Shown here in pieces: positions 11,418-22,058 of a stretch of 64,000 nt of DNA (position 1 is the first letter of the stretch; every line of letters starts with the position of its first letter). The DNA is taken from NCBI GenBank assembly GCA_036023115.1, contig JAYKKT010000089.1, positions 10,690,001 to 10,754,000 on the forward strand, given 5' to 3'. This DNA is from Brasenia schreberi. Taxonomy: Eukaryota; Streptophyta; Magnoliopsida; Nymphaeales; Cabombaceae. The translations under genes were made by a program, and so were the position numbers. The notes beneath the pieces are model-generated. The model made no database searches. It was not told the DNA's origin and saw only the letters and a list, made by a program, of their open reading frames with translations.

Positions 11418-12221
11418 TGTGCACACCCTTTTTACTATCCATACACATTTTTTTAAATATTAAAATTACTCCTCATCACATTTTTTCTCCTCTCCCACCC
11501 AATTTTAATAAGAATCTATCTCTTTGCTTTGATAATGAATGTTTCATTTAGCGTTGTTTCTTTTTTTGTAACTGAATAATGCATATTCTTACGAATCTCA
11601 TCGGAAAAAAAAGAAGAAGAAAGATGAATCAAGAACAATAAAAAGAAAACAAAAAAAATTAATAACAAGAAAAAGAAAATATAACAATAAGAATTAAAAA
11701 AGAAAAAGAGAATTAAGAAATATAAAGATAAAGAAAATAAAAAAATAAGATCAAGTTTCCGATGAGAGAGATATGACACAATCACATCCCTTCAATGAAA
11801 GAGATGTAGTTGATGCGCGTCTCTCTTGTTGGAGAGACACACTTGTGCCGTCTCTTTCGTAAAAAACTTGACTGTATTTTTCATTTTGATTTCGACTGAA
11901 AATAAAATCATTACATCAAATCAATAAAATACCCATCAAACAACTCAAACCCTCTTTGAATCAACCAACCCTCTTCTCTTCTCTTTTATTTTTTTATCAA
12001 ATTTGAAGCATTATGAGATGGTAGATGATTACATTGGATCGAGCTTAAGTCACAAATATTCAGAAAAAATAGTTATGACGGTCGACAGTAAGAAAAGAAA
12101 GAACTTGTAGAGAGGAGAGAGATTGAGATGTTAGGGGTATAAAAATAATTTTCGAATTTTAATAAGAGCAAAATTAGAATCACAATAAAAAAAAGATTGC
12201 ACATAGTAAAAAGGTGTGGGT
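11418..12221. mobile_element. Candidate MITE with imperfect terminal inverted repeats
   Basis: The left end (about 11418-11457, TGTGCACACCCTTTTTACTA, then ACACATTTTTTT) and the reverse complement of the right end (about 12189-12221) agree over about 35 bases with several mismatches. The interior is A/T-rich with no coding potential, and part of it resembles 25160-25440 (shared CCACCCAATT and GTTTCATTTAGC words). No clear target-site duplication was identified. Inferred only from the inverted ends and the second copy. Confidence 0.4.
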
Positions 12222-12451
12222 ATCAATTCCTAAATAGTTTTATACTTTTTATTTGATTCTTATTTTATTTTCTAAAAAGGCTACAAAACGCATTAACCGC
12301 ACAACATACAATGCGATCAGAAATCACCGTAACCAGCCATCACCAAATAAAAACGCCAAGAGAGAGGAGAATATGGATGCATGACCCCATGCAGTGGTGT
12401 TTGATCATCTTTTGGACGATTTTGTGTCATCTGATCTGATCTGCCCATTCT
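12222..12451. other. Intergenic, downstream of the NLR pseudogene
   Basis: Nothing recognisable is present in this short AT-rich stretch, which lies 3' of the minus-strand NLR remnants. Confidence 0.5.
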
Positions 12452-12727
12452 TTATTCACTATCGGCATAGATGTGCATATAATTCTCATGGAAGAACTCC
12501 TCGTCGTTAGTCAGCTTGTAAAGCACAGTCTCCAAACCAGCTGGATCATGTTTAAATTGCTGAGCTAGGTTTTGGAAGAAATCATCGTTGTTCAAACCTT
12601 CGGGGATCCTTTTGAGTAGTCGTGAAGGTAGGCATGGTCGCCGCAATCGTGAAAACACCCTCAACACTTTATCTTCTTCATCATCGTCGACCTCTAAAGG
12701 AGGTAGGAAATCCGGGCAAGCAGCCAC
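12452..12727 (-). pseudogene. C-terminal open segment of the TIR-NLR remnant, non-LRR
   Basis: A 91-codon frame runs without an ATG (the first listed codon is GTG) to a TGA/TAG-type stop at its left end. It contains an acidic stretch (EVDDDEEDK) and ends ENYMHIYADSE. It follows the LRR region on the same strand and shares a 30-bp sequence with it, so it is probably a post-LRR exon of the same gene. I cannot assign a domain. A separate small gene is possible. Confidence 0.4.
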
Positions 12728-13054
12728 GAAAATGTCTTTTCATAAGCTTTCCCAATGCCGTATTCCATAATAATCGTCATTGTCGTCTACATTTTTCCGT
12801 TTGGAAGCACAATTTACGAAGCAATTGAAGAAAAAAGTGAGTTGCTAGCGGATGGCCCCATTAGTTTTGCAACATACGATCCGCGTTGCCCAACTTCATC
12901 CACTGCCCCCTGAAAAATCTGCACATCTTGGAGCGAGTATGCGATATCCGCCTTTACCTTCTTGCACCCCCTCATTGACAACAACTCAAGCCCCTTCAGT
13001 GAAGCCATAGAACGTAAAGGTAGCTGTTCAAACCTTCGGGGATCCTTTTGAGTA
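12590..13054. repeat. 30-bp direct repeat within the NLR remnant
   Basis: GTTCAAACCTTCGGGGATCC, followed by TTTTGAGTAG, occurs at about 12590-12619 and at 13025-13054. The two copies are identical, about 435 bp apart, and mark a local duplication or deletion scar at the junction between LRR and post-LRR sequence. Confidence 0.75.
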
Positions 13055-14050
13055 GCCATCCAGACGGAGATCTTTGCGGTTTACCATTCTCCCAATAGCA
13101 TCCGGCACTCTCTCAAGTAAGAGACACGATCGCTGGTCTAGCTTCTCTAGATTGGTCAGGCATCTCACAGAATTAGGCAGTTGCCTTAACGACGTACCTC
13201 GTAAATCAAGTTCAGACAGGGACTCGAGACCGCCAATGGAGTCGGGTAATTTTGAGAGTCCATCACACCTTGCAGCAACCAACACTCTCAGATTCTTTAG
13301 TGACCCAATGGAATGAGGTAGCTGTTTTACTGCGGCACAACAAGGTAAAAGACAATGCTTCCAGAAGGTGCAAGCTTCCAATCCAACTTGGTAACTCTGC
13401 CAAAGAGTAGCACTGGTTCAGATATAAAACACGAAGGTTCCTCAAGGACTCCATAGAATCGAGTAGCTGTGTTGTCGAAGCTGATGAAAGGTGAAGAAAT
13501 TCGAGATTCTCCATGCAGAATGCTTGCGGAGTCCGCCAAGCAGGACATGCTCCCATCCACAAACGACGTAGAGAAGTCGATTTGGAAATACAATCTGGCA
13601 GTTTAGTAATATTGGAACAACCCTGAAGATTTAGCTCCTCCGTGAGGCACACTGAGATGATGCATTATCCGGCAGTCCCTTCAACTTCGTGCAGCCGAAA
13701 AGGAAAAGTACTTTAAGAGAAGCTGATTCGAAGATGGAGTCCGGCAATCGCCTTAAACGTTCGCAGACGTGAAGAAAAAAGCGTTCGAGTGAGCTTAGCT
13801 GATGAAAACAATTTGGCAGTTTCTCAAGGCCATAGCACCTGCCGAGTACAAGCTCCTTCAGAGAAGTCAGCTGTGATATGGAATGAGGAAGCTCTTTTAA
13901 CTTGTGCAATCTCTCATACTCAGAAGAACCAAGCTCTTGAGCTGTGCAATGGTTTCCGAAACTTCAACCAACTCCACACAACCATCAAGCCACAGGCGCT
14001 CCAAATTAGGGAATGCAGAAAAATCAATTGCATTTAGGTGTTGGCAGTCC
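12814..14050 (-). pseudogene. Leucine-rich repeat region of a broken TIR-NLR gene
   Basis: On the minus strand the segments 14047-13631, 13652-13263, 13381-13028 and 13059-12814 read as plant-type LRRs of about 23-24 residues (for example LKELPHSISQLTSLKELVLG, LPDSIGGLESLSELDLRGTS). Spacing, the repeated xxLPxSI.xLxxLxxLxL pattern and cysteine/glycine positions are those of the LRR domain of TIR-type NLR immune receptors, which confers pathogen specificity. At least three frameshifts split the domain, for example around 13650 and 13390, and the last segment loses the repeat pattern. It belongs with the TIR remnant at 15065-15516. The gene is dead as assembled. Confidence 0.8.
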
Positions 14051-14700
14051 GTAAGATCAATCTTTCAATTTCTCAAGGACCTGCGTCCAACAACAATAAA
14101 TTCAACAATTCTTCAAATCACAAGTCTGAAATTATTATTGTTTCTAACTAAAACAATTAGCTCATACAAATCAAATCAACTAATTTAATTCAGTAATTAA
14201 ATAATGAGTATGATTATATAATTGAGTAATGTAAAATAAAAAAATCATAGTTAATACTTAATACTAAGTAGGTGATATATTTTAAATAATTAATCAATAA
14301 CTATAGCTAAATAATACTTTAAAAATAGTTACATTTAAATTTATTAATTAAACCTAGTATTACATAAATAACATGCTTGAAATTTATTAATTAATTGAAT
14401 GCAGATTTTATATAAGATTAATTCTAGGTAATTCATATGATTTAGTAATTAATGGATAACAAAAATTATATAATGAATTGATACAAATAAAATAATTTAA
14501 AAATTAGTTATTAAATTAATGAAATTTAAATAGAATAACATATAATTGATAATTAACTATAATAAATTATCGAAAAGTAAATTATATACTTAATTGGTAT
14601 TTTGATTTTTAAATAAAAAAAATACAAACTTAATTAGTTAACTACATTAATATATCATTATTTGCTGCATCAAATGTTTTTGGATCCAAACACCACGGTC
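14051..14700. other. AT-rich DNA in place of the NLR NB-ARC domain
   Basis: About 600 bp of extremely AT-rich sequence with no coding potential lies where the NB-ARC (roughly 900 bp of coding) should be. Either an insertion/deletion replaced the domain or this is a degraded intron. Confidence 0.55.
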
Positions 14701-14715
14701 CCACATGTCACCGTT

Positions 14716-14826
14716 CCTTCACTCGTTGAGCAAGTCCTGAATGTTTAGCCACATCTAAAGGACAATTCGTCAGTTCAGTTAGGACCCTTTTAGCAACCAC
14801 CTGGATCATCTGCACCTCATGCCTGT
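14716..14826 (-). pseudogene. Start of the NB-ARC exon of the TIR-NLR remnant
   Basis: Read on the minus strand this short stretch gives HEVQMIQVVAKRVLTELTNC and PLDVAKHSGLAQRV, the typical linker at the beginning of the second exon of TIR-NLR genes (I..IV..VL..L...PL.VA...VGL..RV). The P-loop that should follow within about 30 residues is absent, because the sequence passes into AT-rich DNA at about 14690. Confidence 0.6.
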
Positions 14827-15064
14827 GGGTAGTCCCCAAAGAAATAAAAGTGACAAACAACGTACTGTATAATTAAAATGTCCTCGGAAGAACATACTAA
14901 GTAACTTGAATTAAATATGCGTTCTTTATTAATGCTTCAGTTTTGCTAAACGTACTTAAAAAGGCATAAGTGAGTGCAAATGAGACACTTTTCTGGTAAA
15001 AATCACATTAGCTTGCAGTGAGGATCCTCGAGTTCTAACAATAACACACACACACACAGAGTAC

Positions 15065-15516
15065 CCATCGCAAATTTCTTCCACATTGAAGCCTGATTTC
15101 GAACCTGCGTTACTTAGAGCTTTCCTCCATCCTTCAACCGTTTCCTTCAAAATCTCACCTTTTTCTGTGTCTTGCTTATGCTTTTGGAATGAATTGAGAA
15201 AAGGACCCCTTTGGTGTCTCACATCATGGGGATCAACGTGGTAGAAAATGGGGAGGATCAACCGATCACACTCCACGATCTTGGCTCTCTCTCTCAGACA
15301 CCATCTTGAGTCGGCATATTTTGGAGAGAAAACGGGTATGAAAATCTCGGATGTCTCGATTGTCTCTTATCAATTTCCCAATATCGTCTCCCTTTTCCAT
15401 ATCTTCTCTGTCGATGAATGTCTTGATGCCTCTAAGCTCCAAGGCTTTGTGTAGATTGTCAGTGAAAGTCTTTTGTGTTTCGCCCCGGAAGCTCAGAAAC
15501 ACATCGTACTCAAATG
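15065..15516 (-). pseudogene. TIR domain exon of a broken TIR-NLR gene
   Basis: The minus strand reads YDVFLSFRGETQKTFTDNLH, ALELRGIKTFIDREDMEKGD and, after a frameshift near 15360, ECDRLILPIFYHVDPHDVRH followed by the rest of the TIR fold to about 15065. These are the TIR-1, TIR-2 and TIR-3 blocks of plant TIR-NLRs, whose TIR domain is an NAD-cleaving signalling enzyme. The segment with the catalytic glutamate is disturbed by the frameshift. An in-frame TGA lies three codons before the EYDVF start and there is no ATG, so the 5' end is broken as well. Together with the NB-ARC fragment and the LRRs to the left it makes one pseudogene of about 3 kb. Confidence 0.85.
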
Positions 15517-16669
15517 TCCTTCAAGATACGAGGCCTTAGTACACCCTTTTCCTCGAACAGGTCATTTTTCTGCCCAGATCTCTTTTCGTTTTGGGTTATG
15601 TTTGTACACAAACCTGGCCCCCTACAGATTGGTTTTGCGCAAGAGTTGGGATAGGTTGTCCTTCAGTTCCTAACAGTTTTTCAATCAAAGCAACCCATGA
15701 AGAAACTTCAATTAAAAAAAATTTGTCAATATTGACAAGCCTAACTCTAGCAGATGAGCAACTCAACTTCTCCAATGTTCTCGAGGTTTCAGTAAATTCT
15801 GCACCCTCTTACTTTCCGTGCCCTTTTACTCTGTTTCGTCATGGATCTAGACGAACACACACATAGAGAGAGGCCAGTCCAGAATGGTGGATCAGAAGAG
15901 AAAAATGGTCACCTTGTTTGAAATGTCTTCCACAATAGTGGAAGTAGTTGGATGATTGTGAAGGCAACAACAAAGCATCTTATTGAGAAAACCCCAATAG
16001 AGTAGAAATTGTTGGGTGATTTCCAAAATACTTGGTTTAAAGTATTATTTTTTAGTGGTAATTATATCCATTGATAGCACACGATAGTGATTGTAACTCA
16101 AGATTCAATTAGGAGTTATGTTGTGGCATCAAAAGCTACCTCTTGAATAACAATCGTGCTTATTCGTAACACTTAATAGTGGTTGTAATCTATGAACAAT
16201 TAGCAGTCATGTTGTGGTATTAGAAGACACTTCACCATGTGAGTTATATCTTCACTATGTCTATATATAATGATATTGTTAAACAAGATTTATTCAACTT
16301 TTCTCCCACTGTATGAGTCTTTTTATTCTCAGTTTTTCAAGATAATTTATAAGCCTATTTATAGTGCTAATTGGATTTATAATATTATCATTTTTGCTTT
16401 ATCAGTTTATCTAAGACTTGGTTATATTCGTGTAAGATGAACCAAGGTCTTTGTTATATCCATTTTTCGGAGACTATTACATCTAGTTATTTGAGACTGA
16501 CATCATCAAATAAACCTAAATGTTAGTGTTTGTCGTGCCCCAAAGAATACCACTATCTTAACCTTATTTTCAGGGTCTCAAGTGCCAACCGCTCAAATAA
16601 TCAATACTATGTACAAGAGTTCAACACTAACAATATTTAGGTTTATTTGGTCAATATGGTTATTTCCTG
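15517..16669 (+). mobile_element. Probable 5' LTR/leader of a plus-strand Copia fragment
   Basis: The segment ends at the start of a plus-strand Copia gag remnant, so an LTR and primer-binding region are expected here. Two stretches resemble a plant Copia primer-binding site (TGTGGCATCAAAAGC at about 16132 and TGTGGTATTAGAAG at about 16213). They sit in an imperfect duplication of about 65 bp (16079-16141 and 16170-16232). LTR borders could not be fixed and the first few hundred bases may be unrelated. Confidence 0.35.
16508..16648. repeat. 141-bp segment with 24-27 bp inverted ends
   Basis: AAATAAACCTAAATGTTAGT (continuing GTTT) at 16508-16531 is inverted at 16622-16648 with a two-base difference. 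The interior has no coding potential. It may be a very small inverted-repeat element or a hairpin in the Copia leader. Confidence 0.5.
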
Positions 16670-16951
16670 TCAAAAAATGACATCTAAATTTATTTAATTG
16701 GATAGATTTGACAAAGGTAATTTCTTATGGTGGTAAAAGAATATATAACTTATTCTTACCACTTTGAAGGTCACGTATTCTCTCATTGTGTTAATGTCGA
16801 AGGAGAAGGAGATATAGACACTTGAAAAAGCCTACAAACGACATGTTAGATGCCTTATTTGGTATTTACAAAACATCGACATATGTAAAAAATCTATAGG
16901 ACAAACTTAAAATGAGGTATATGATGGATGATGATATAAGTAAGAAATTTC
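16670..16951 (+). pseudogene. Copia gag fragment, plus strand
   Basis: With frame changes, the plus strand reads like the N-terminal part of a Copia gag: LDRFDKGNFLWW, LILTTLKVTYSLIVLMS, then KNLWDKLKMRYMMDDDISKK. This follows the family order F.G.NF..W, LTTLK and LW..L...Y. It stops abruptly at 16951-16955, where an NLR-derived fragment on the other strand begins. Confidence 0.6.
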
Positions 16952-16954
16952 TGG

Positions 16955-17208
16955 AAGAGTCTATCACACCTTGCAACAACTAACACCATCAACTTCTTTA
17001 GTGACCAAATATAATGAAGCAGTTCTTTTACTGCTATACAATAAGGTAGCATCACTGCCTCCATAAGGTACAAGCTTTCAATCCAACTTGGTAACTGCAT
17101 CGGTTTAGGTATAAAATGCCAATTATTCCTTACGGACTCCATAGAATTTTGGGTTACTGTATTATCAAAGTTGATGAAAGGTGAAGAAATTTGAGATTCT
17201 CCATGCAT
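16955..17208 (-). pseudogene. Displaced LRR fragment of a TIR-NLR gene
   Basis: This stretch is a diverged copy of 13245-13520 in the NLR remnant: matching words are CACACCTTGCA, TACAAGCTTTCAATCCAACT (the other copy reads TGCAAGCTTCCAATCCAACT), GGACTCCATAGAAT and GAGATTCTCCATGCA. The minus-strand translation gives broken LRR text. It is joined on the left to a plus-strand Copia gag piece and on the right to a minus-strand Copia pol. It lies about 3.7 kb from its relative, so it is either a remnant of a tandem NLR gene or was moved by the surrounding elements. Confidence 0.75.
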
Positions 17209-17214
17209 AAGAAT

Positions 17215-20200
17215 AATGCAATACACTTTTCCAATCTTTATTGCGATATCACGAGTAATTTGCATACCAAGAATATGTCTTTGTTGATCCTAAGTCTTTT
17301 GTTACAAAAGACTTACTTTTTGAACATGTCACTAGAAGTATTATGCCCAACAATCAACATATCATCATTATAGAGCAATAAAATAATGAAATCATTATCA
17401 AAAAATTTCTGCACAAATACACAATGATCAAGTAGTCTTCTTGAATCCCTCACTTGAATCATAACAGACTCAAACTTCTTATACCATTGTCTCGGGCTTG
17501 TTTCAAGCCATACAAACTTTTCTTCAACTTGCACACATAATTTTCTTTACCCTTCATCACAAAACCTCAAAGTTGCTCCATGTAAATCTCCTCCTCCAAA
17601 TCATCATGAAGGAAAGTAATTTTGACATACATCTACTCAACCTCTAAATCAAGACTTGTCAACAAACCAAGAACAACTCTGATGGATGACATTTTAACAA
17701 CCTATGAGAAGATTTCCTCAAAATCAATCCTTTTTTTTCTTTCGACAAGTAGCCTTTGACAACTAATCTAGCTTTGTATCTGGAGTGGAGTTATTCTCAT
17801 GTTTCACCCTATAAATCCACGATTTTCTCATCATTCTTCAACCCGTAAATCCACCGATTTTGCAAAGCTTTCCTTCCTTAGGCAACTTGACCAACTCAAA
17901 AGTATGGTTGTCAATCAAGATTTCATCTCATCATTCATTATCGCAACCCATTCTGCCTTTTCGCTCACTCTCCATAGCCTCTTCGTAGCACTCGTGTTCT
18001 CCCTCGTCAAGGAGGAGCACATATTCATCGATGAATAACTGGGTAGAGGAATAAGATGTCTAGAAGACCTCCTAAGTGAAACAACAAGTTCATCAACAAC
18101 CTCACGAGTAGAGCATCTACCATCATCAAGAACATTATCAACAACATCCTCAACCGATCACCCCGAATATGATTATGCACATCATCATGATTGCCAAAGT
18201 TAGCTACATCAAGCATATGAGACTCAGAGGAACTGGATCAATATCAACCAAACCATCAATCTTTCTGGAGACTCGACTTCTTTGCCTTGTCAATATGTTC
18301 AATGGTTTGATCTTCCATAAAAATGACATCACGACTTCTGACAAGCTTCTTTTCAACGAGATCATAAAACCTATAGCCAAATTCATCATGACCATAGCCA
18401 ATGAAGATGCACTCGCCTAGTCTTGACATCCAACTTGGACCTCTCATCTTTGGGCACATGTACAAATACTCTACACCCAAAGACACGTAAGTGGTCATAG
18501 GAAACATCCTTTCCATACCACACTCGTCAGAACATCACCGTAGCAACAAAAGGAGATAAATTAATAACATGTGCAAGAAGATACAAAGCCTCACCCCAAA
18601 AAGATCTAGGTAACTTTGCTTCGTAGAAAGCAAACATCTAACTCTCTCCATCAATGTCCCGTTCATCCTCTCGCTGTGCCATTAAGCCGAGGAGTCTTAG
18701 GAGGCGTCTTTCTCAGTGTCTAATACCTGTTGCTTGCAATACTCATCAAATGGTCCACAATATTCACCACCATTATCGTGCGAACACATTTCAGCTTTCT
18801 TCCTGTTTCTCTCTCAATGAAGTTTCGAAACGCTTAAAGACACCAAAGCACTGGTCCTTAGTCTTCAAGGCATAAACCCAAAGTTTCCTTGAATGATCAT
18901 CAATAAAAGTAACAAAGTAGAGTGCACCACCTAAAGGATTTCAGTCCTTCAATGGACCACAAAGAAATGTACCAACTCAAGCAACTCGATTTCCTGAGGG
19001 AGGATGATGCTTTGAAGGATACTCGTATTCTCGTTTACCCCCCAAACAAGAGTACACTTTCCAACTTGCACTCTTCAAACCCGAAAGCAGATCCTTTTAG
19101 CCAAAGTTTAAGTCCCTTCTCACTAATGTGACTAAGTCTCTTATGCCATAACTCGACCGATTATCACACTCACTATATTAACAACATCTTTAGTAACCAA
19201 AGCCTTGGTCCAATACTTAAACCTGAACACTTCTTTCCATGTGCCACAACCAAAGAACCCTTGAGAGTTTCCACTTTCCACCACCAAAGGTACTAAAATA
19301 ACCATCATCATCAAGAACACTATTAAATCGATGCAAATGGATGTCCGGTGCATGTTTGACATTCTTCAAAATCAACTTTGTCCCATTATTGGTTACCAAA
19401 CAAACATTCACCAACACCAATCACCTTTGACATACCATCATTACCCATCTTCAAAACCCCATAATCACCAGAGTATAAGATGTGAAGAATCCTTCCTAGA
19501 TGTCACATGAAAACAGCACCATCGTCAACAACCCAAAGTGGTCTCATCACAAGCAACATTAATCAAATTCTCATTACAGTATAATCACAAGATCTCTTCC
19601 AAGAAGTGGTGGCAACACGATCATCATTATCATTATCCTTCTTTTGTTGTTTGCCTTTGTTACCCTTGTTCTCCTTTTTCCATTAGTAGTAACCTTTGGA
19701 CATGCCCTTTTTACCACAATAGTCACACTCAAGATTTTTGTATTTAGACCTTGATTTGCTTCTACTCTTGCTTTTGCCTCTATTGCCTTGTCCCCGATCC
19801 CTCTCAATGCTTCTCCCCCTATTTTTTAGTAACCAAAACCTCTCGACCGTGAAGAGGACGCTGTTGAGTTCGTCGTCTCGACTTCTTCATTAAAAAACAA
19901 TAGTCTTTACATAATTCATGGTCACAACACCTCCAGGAGCGTAACTAGTCAAAGTGACTCGAGATTTTCCCAAGAATCGTAGTAAGTATTAAGCAACCAA
20001 AGTCCCAAAATTTCATCTTCAAATTTCACACCCATGCTCGGATAACCGGTCAAAGCATCCTTGAAAATCACTCAAGTGATCGTAAATAGAACTACCATCC
20101 TTGTAACTCAAGTTCATAGCCTCGCTTCAACAAAAACAATTTATTGTTCCTAGACTTGAGGCATACAAGGTTTAAAAGAGGTTGAACAAAAACCTACAAA

Positions 20201-20290
20201 AGCTTGAAAACTCTTTTCCTTAAGCTGAATTTGATAAATAATCTCAAGTGGTTAACACAAATGATCTTCAAATATGTGTACGCAAAAATT
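17215..20290 (-). mobile_element. Copia retrotransposon remnant, minus strand
   Basis: From right to left on the minus strand: gag with a zinc-knuckle-like CDYCGKKG (about 19700-19720); a GAG-pre-integrase-like block (TNNGTKLILKNVKHAPDIHL, 19217-19420); the end of integrase (GECIFIGYGHDEFGYRFYDL, 18256-18516); and part of reverse transcriptase (SPRQWYKKFESV, then an LLLYNDDMLIVG catalytic box, 17313-17534). The catalytic box reads YNDD where Copia has YVDD. Frames are broken many times. The end of pol, RNase H and the 3' LTR are missing at the left, replaced by the NLR fragment. No LTR was recognised at the right. Inactive. Confidence 0.8.
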
Positions 20291-20400
20291 AAAGAATTAA
20301 AGAATATATGATTTTTACATAAAAAAAAAGTCTCTTAATGCTAGAGGTAAAAATTACAAGGTTTAACCTAGAAAAATCTCACTATATAAAGTAGATGAGT

Positions 20401-20418
20401 ATAATAAGATATGTCTAC
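20401..20418. repeat. Target-site duplication, left, of RTE copy C
   Basis: ATAATAAGATATGTCTAC is repeated exactly at 23699-23716. The two copies abut the (AAC)n tail and the 5' head of the LINE. Confidence 0.9.
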
Positions 20419-20452
20419 AACAACAACAACAACAACTAAGCCTTTTCCCATA

Positions 20453-22058
20453 CTAGACGGGGTCGGCTACATGGATTCTTTGTTTCCACAGATCCCTATC
20501 GTGTGTCATGTTAGCAGTTAACTCCCAATAAGCTAGATCATTCTTTATTGTTTCTTTCCAACACTTTTGTGGTCGTCCTCTACCTCTTTTAATACTTTCC
20601 AAATTTGGTTTTTCTAACCTTCTTACAGGTTCTCCTTTTGATCTTCTTTCTATATGTCCAAACCATTTTAAACGATGTTCTCTCATTTTATCCTCTATTG
20701 GTGCCACTCCTAATTTGTTTCTAATAACCTCATTATGTATACGGTCTTTTCTTGTATGACCACTCATCCATCTCAACATCTTCATTTCTGTCACAGACAT
20801 CTTTTGTACATGTTGATGATTAACTGCCCAACACTCAGAACCATAAAACATGGCAGGCCTAATTGCTGCTCTATAATATTTACCTTTTAATTTTAATGGC
20901 ATCTTCTTATCACAAAGAATACCTTATGCTCCTCTCCATTATAACCAAGCAGCATTAATTCTATGTGTAACATCTCCATCAATTCTTCCATCACTTTGAA
21001 AAATTGACCCTAGGTATTTAAAACTTTCCTTTTGGGGAATGCAATGTGTGCCAATTTTAATTTCTATGTCCTCTGAAGTAGCCAAATGATCAAACTTACA
21101 TTCCATATATTCTGTCTTTATTCTACTAAGTCGGAGGCCTTTGTTTTCTAATGTTTCTCTCCATAGTTCCAATTTTCTATTAACTTTTTCCTTAGACTCC
21201 TCCACTAATACAATGTCATCTGCAAATAACATACACCAAGGTACTTCATCTTGAATATGTTTTGTTAACTCATCCATCACCATTATAAATAAGTATGGAC
21301 TTAAAGTTGATCCTTGATGTAACCCAATATTAACTTCAAAGAAGTCTGTCGTTCATTCACGAGTCCTCACACATGTTTTTGCACCATCATAAATGTCTCT
21401 TATAAGGTTAATATATGTCAATGAGATACCTCTTTTTTCCAAAGTTCTCTAAAGAACCTCCCTCGGTACCCTATCATAAGCTTTTTCTAGATCAATAAAT
21501 ATCATGTGAAGGTCTTTCTTTTTTTCTCTAAAATGTTCCATAAGACGTCTCAAAAGGTGAACCGCTTCAATAGTAGATCTACCTGGCATGAATCCAAATT
21601 GGTTCTTTGTTGTACTTGATACTTGTCTTAACCTATGTTTGATAATTCTTTCCCATAATTTCATAGTATGGCTCATTAACTTATACCTCGATAATTCGCA
21701 CAATTTTAAATGTCTCCCTTGTTCTTATATACGGGTATAAGTGTACTTACTCTATATTCTTCGGACATCTTTTGGTTTTTTCATAATTCATTAAATAGTC
21801 TTGTGAGCCAAGTGATTCCTATTTCTCCTAGTATTTTACAAACTTTTATAGGAATATTATCTGGTTCTACCGATTTACCACCCTTCATATGTTTAAGAGC
21901 CTCTTTGACTTCATTTTTTTGAATACGTCGGTAGAAATTATGGTTTATATACTTTTCTGATTTGGCTAACTCTCCTAAGCTAATACTAACATCTTTATTT
22001 TCATTAAAGGGATTATAAAAATAGCTTTTTCATCTATTTCTTATATCATCATTTGCCA
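20453..22058 (-). pseudogene. RTE reverse transcriptase region, copy C
   Basis: Segments at 21449-21703, 20939-21283 and 20453-20902 hold palm motif A ([17 protein letters not shown]), the catalytic box (MLFADDIVLVEES, with the expected ADD) and the region after the palm, ending GNKL..IEDKMREHRLKWFG and the zinc-finger-free C-terminus DLWKQRIHVADPV. A stop between 21283 and 21449, another after 20902 and a frame change near 22058 break it. Coding was probably continuous with the 22059-23582 frame in the parent element. Confidence 0.85.

Noticed and set aside
11516..11785. 89-codon minus-strand frame rich in F, L, I and S
   Set aside because: It is the complement of an A-rich purine tract in the MITE-like element; hydrophobic only because of base composition.
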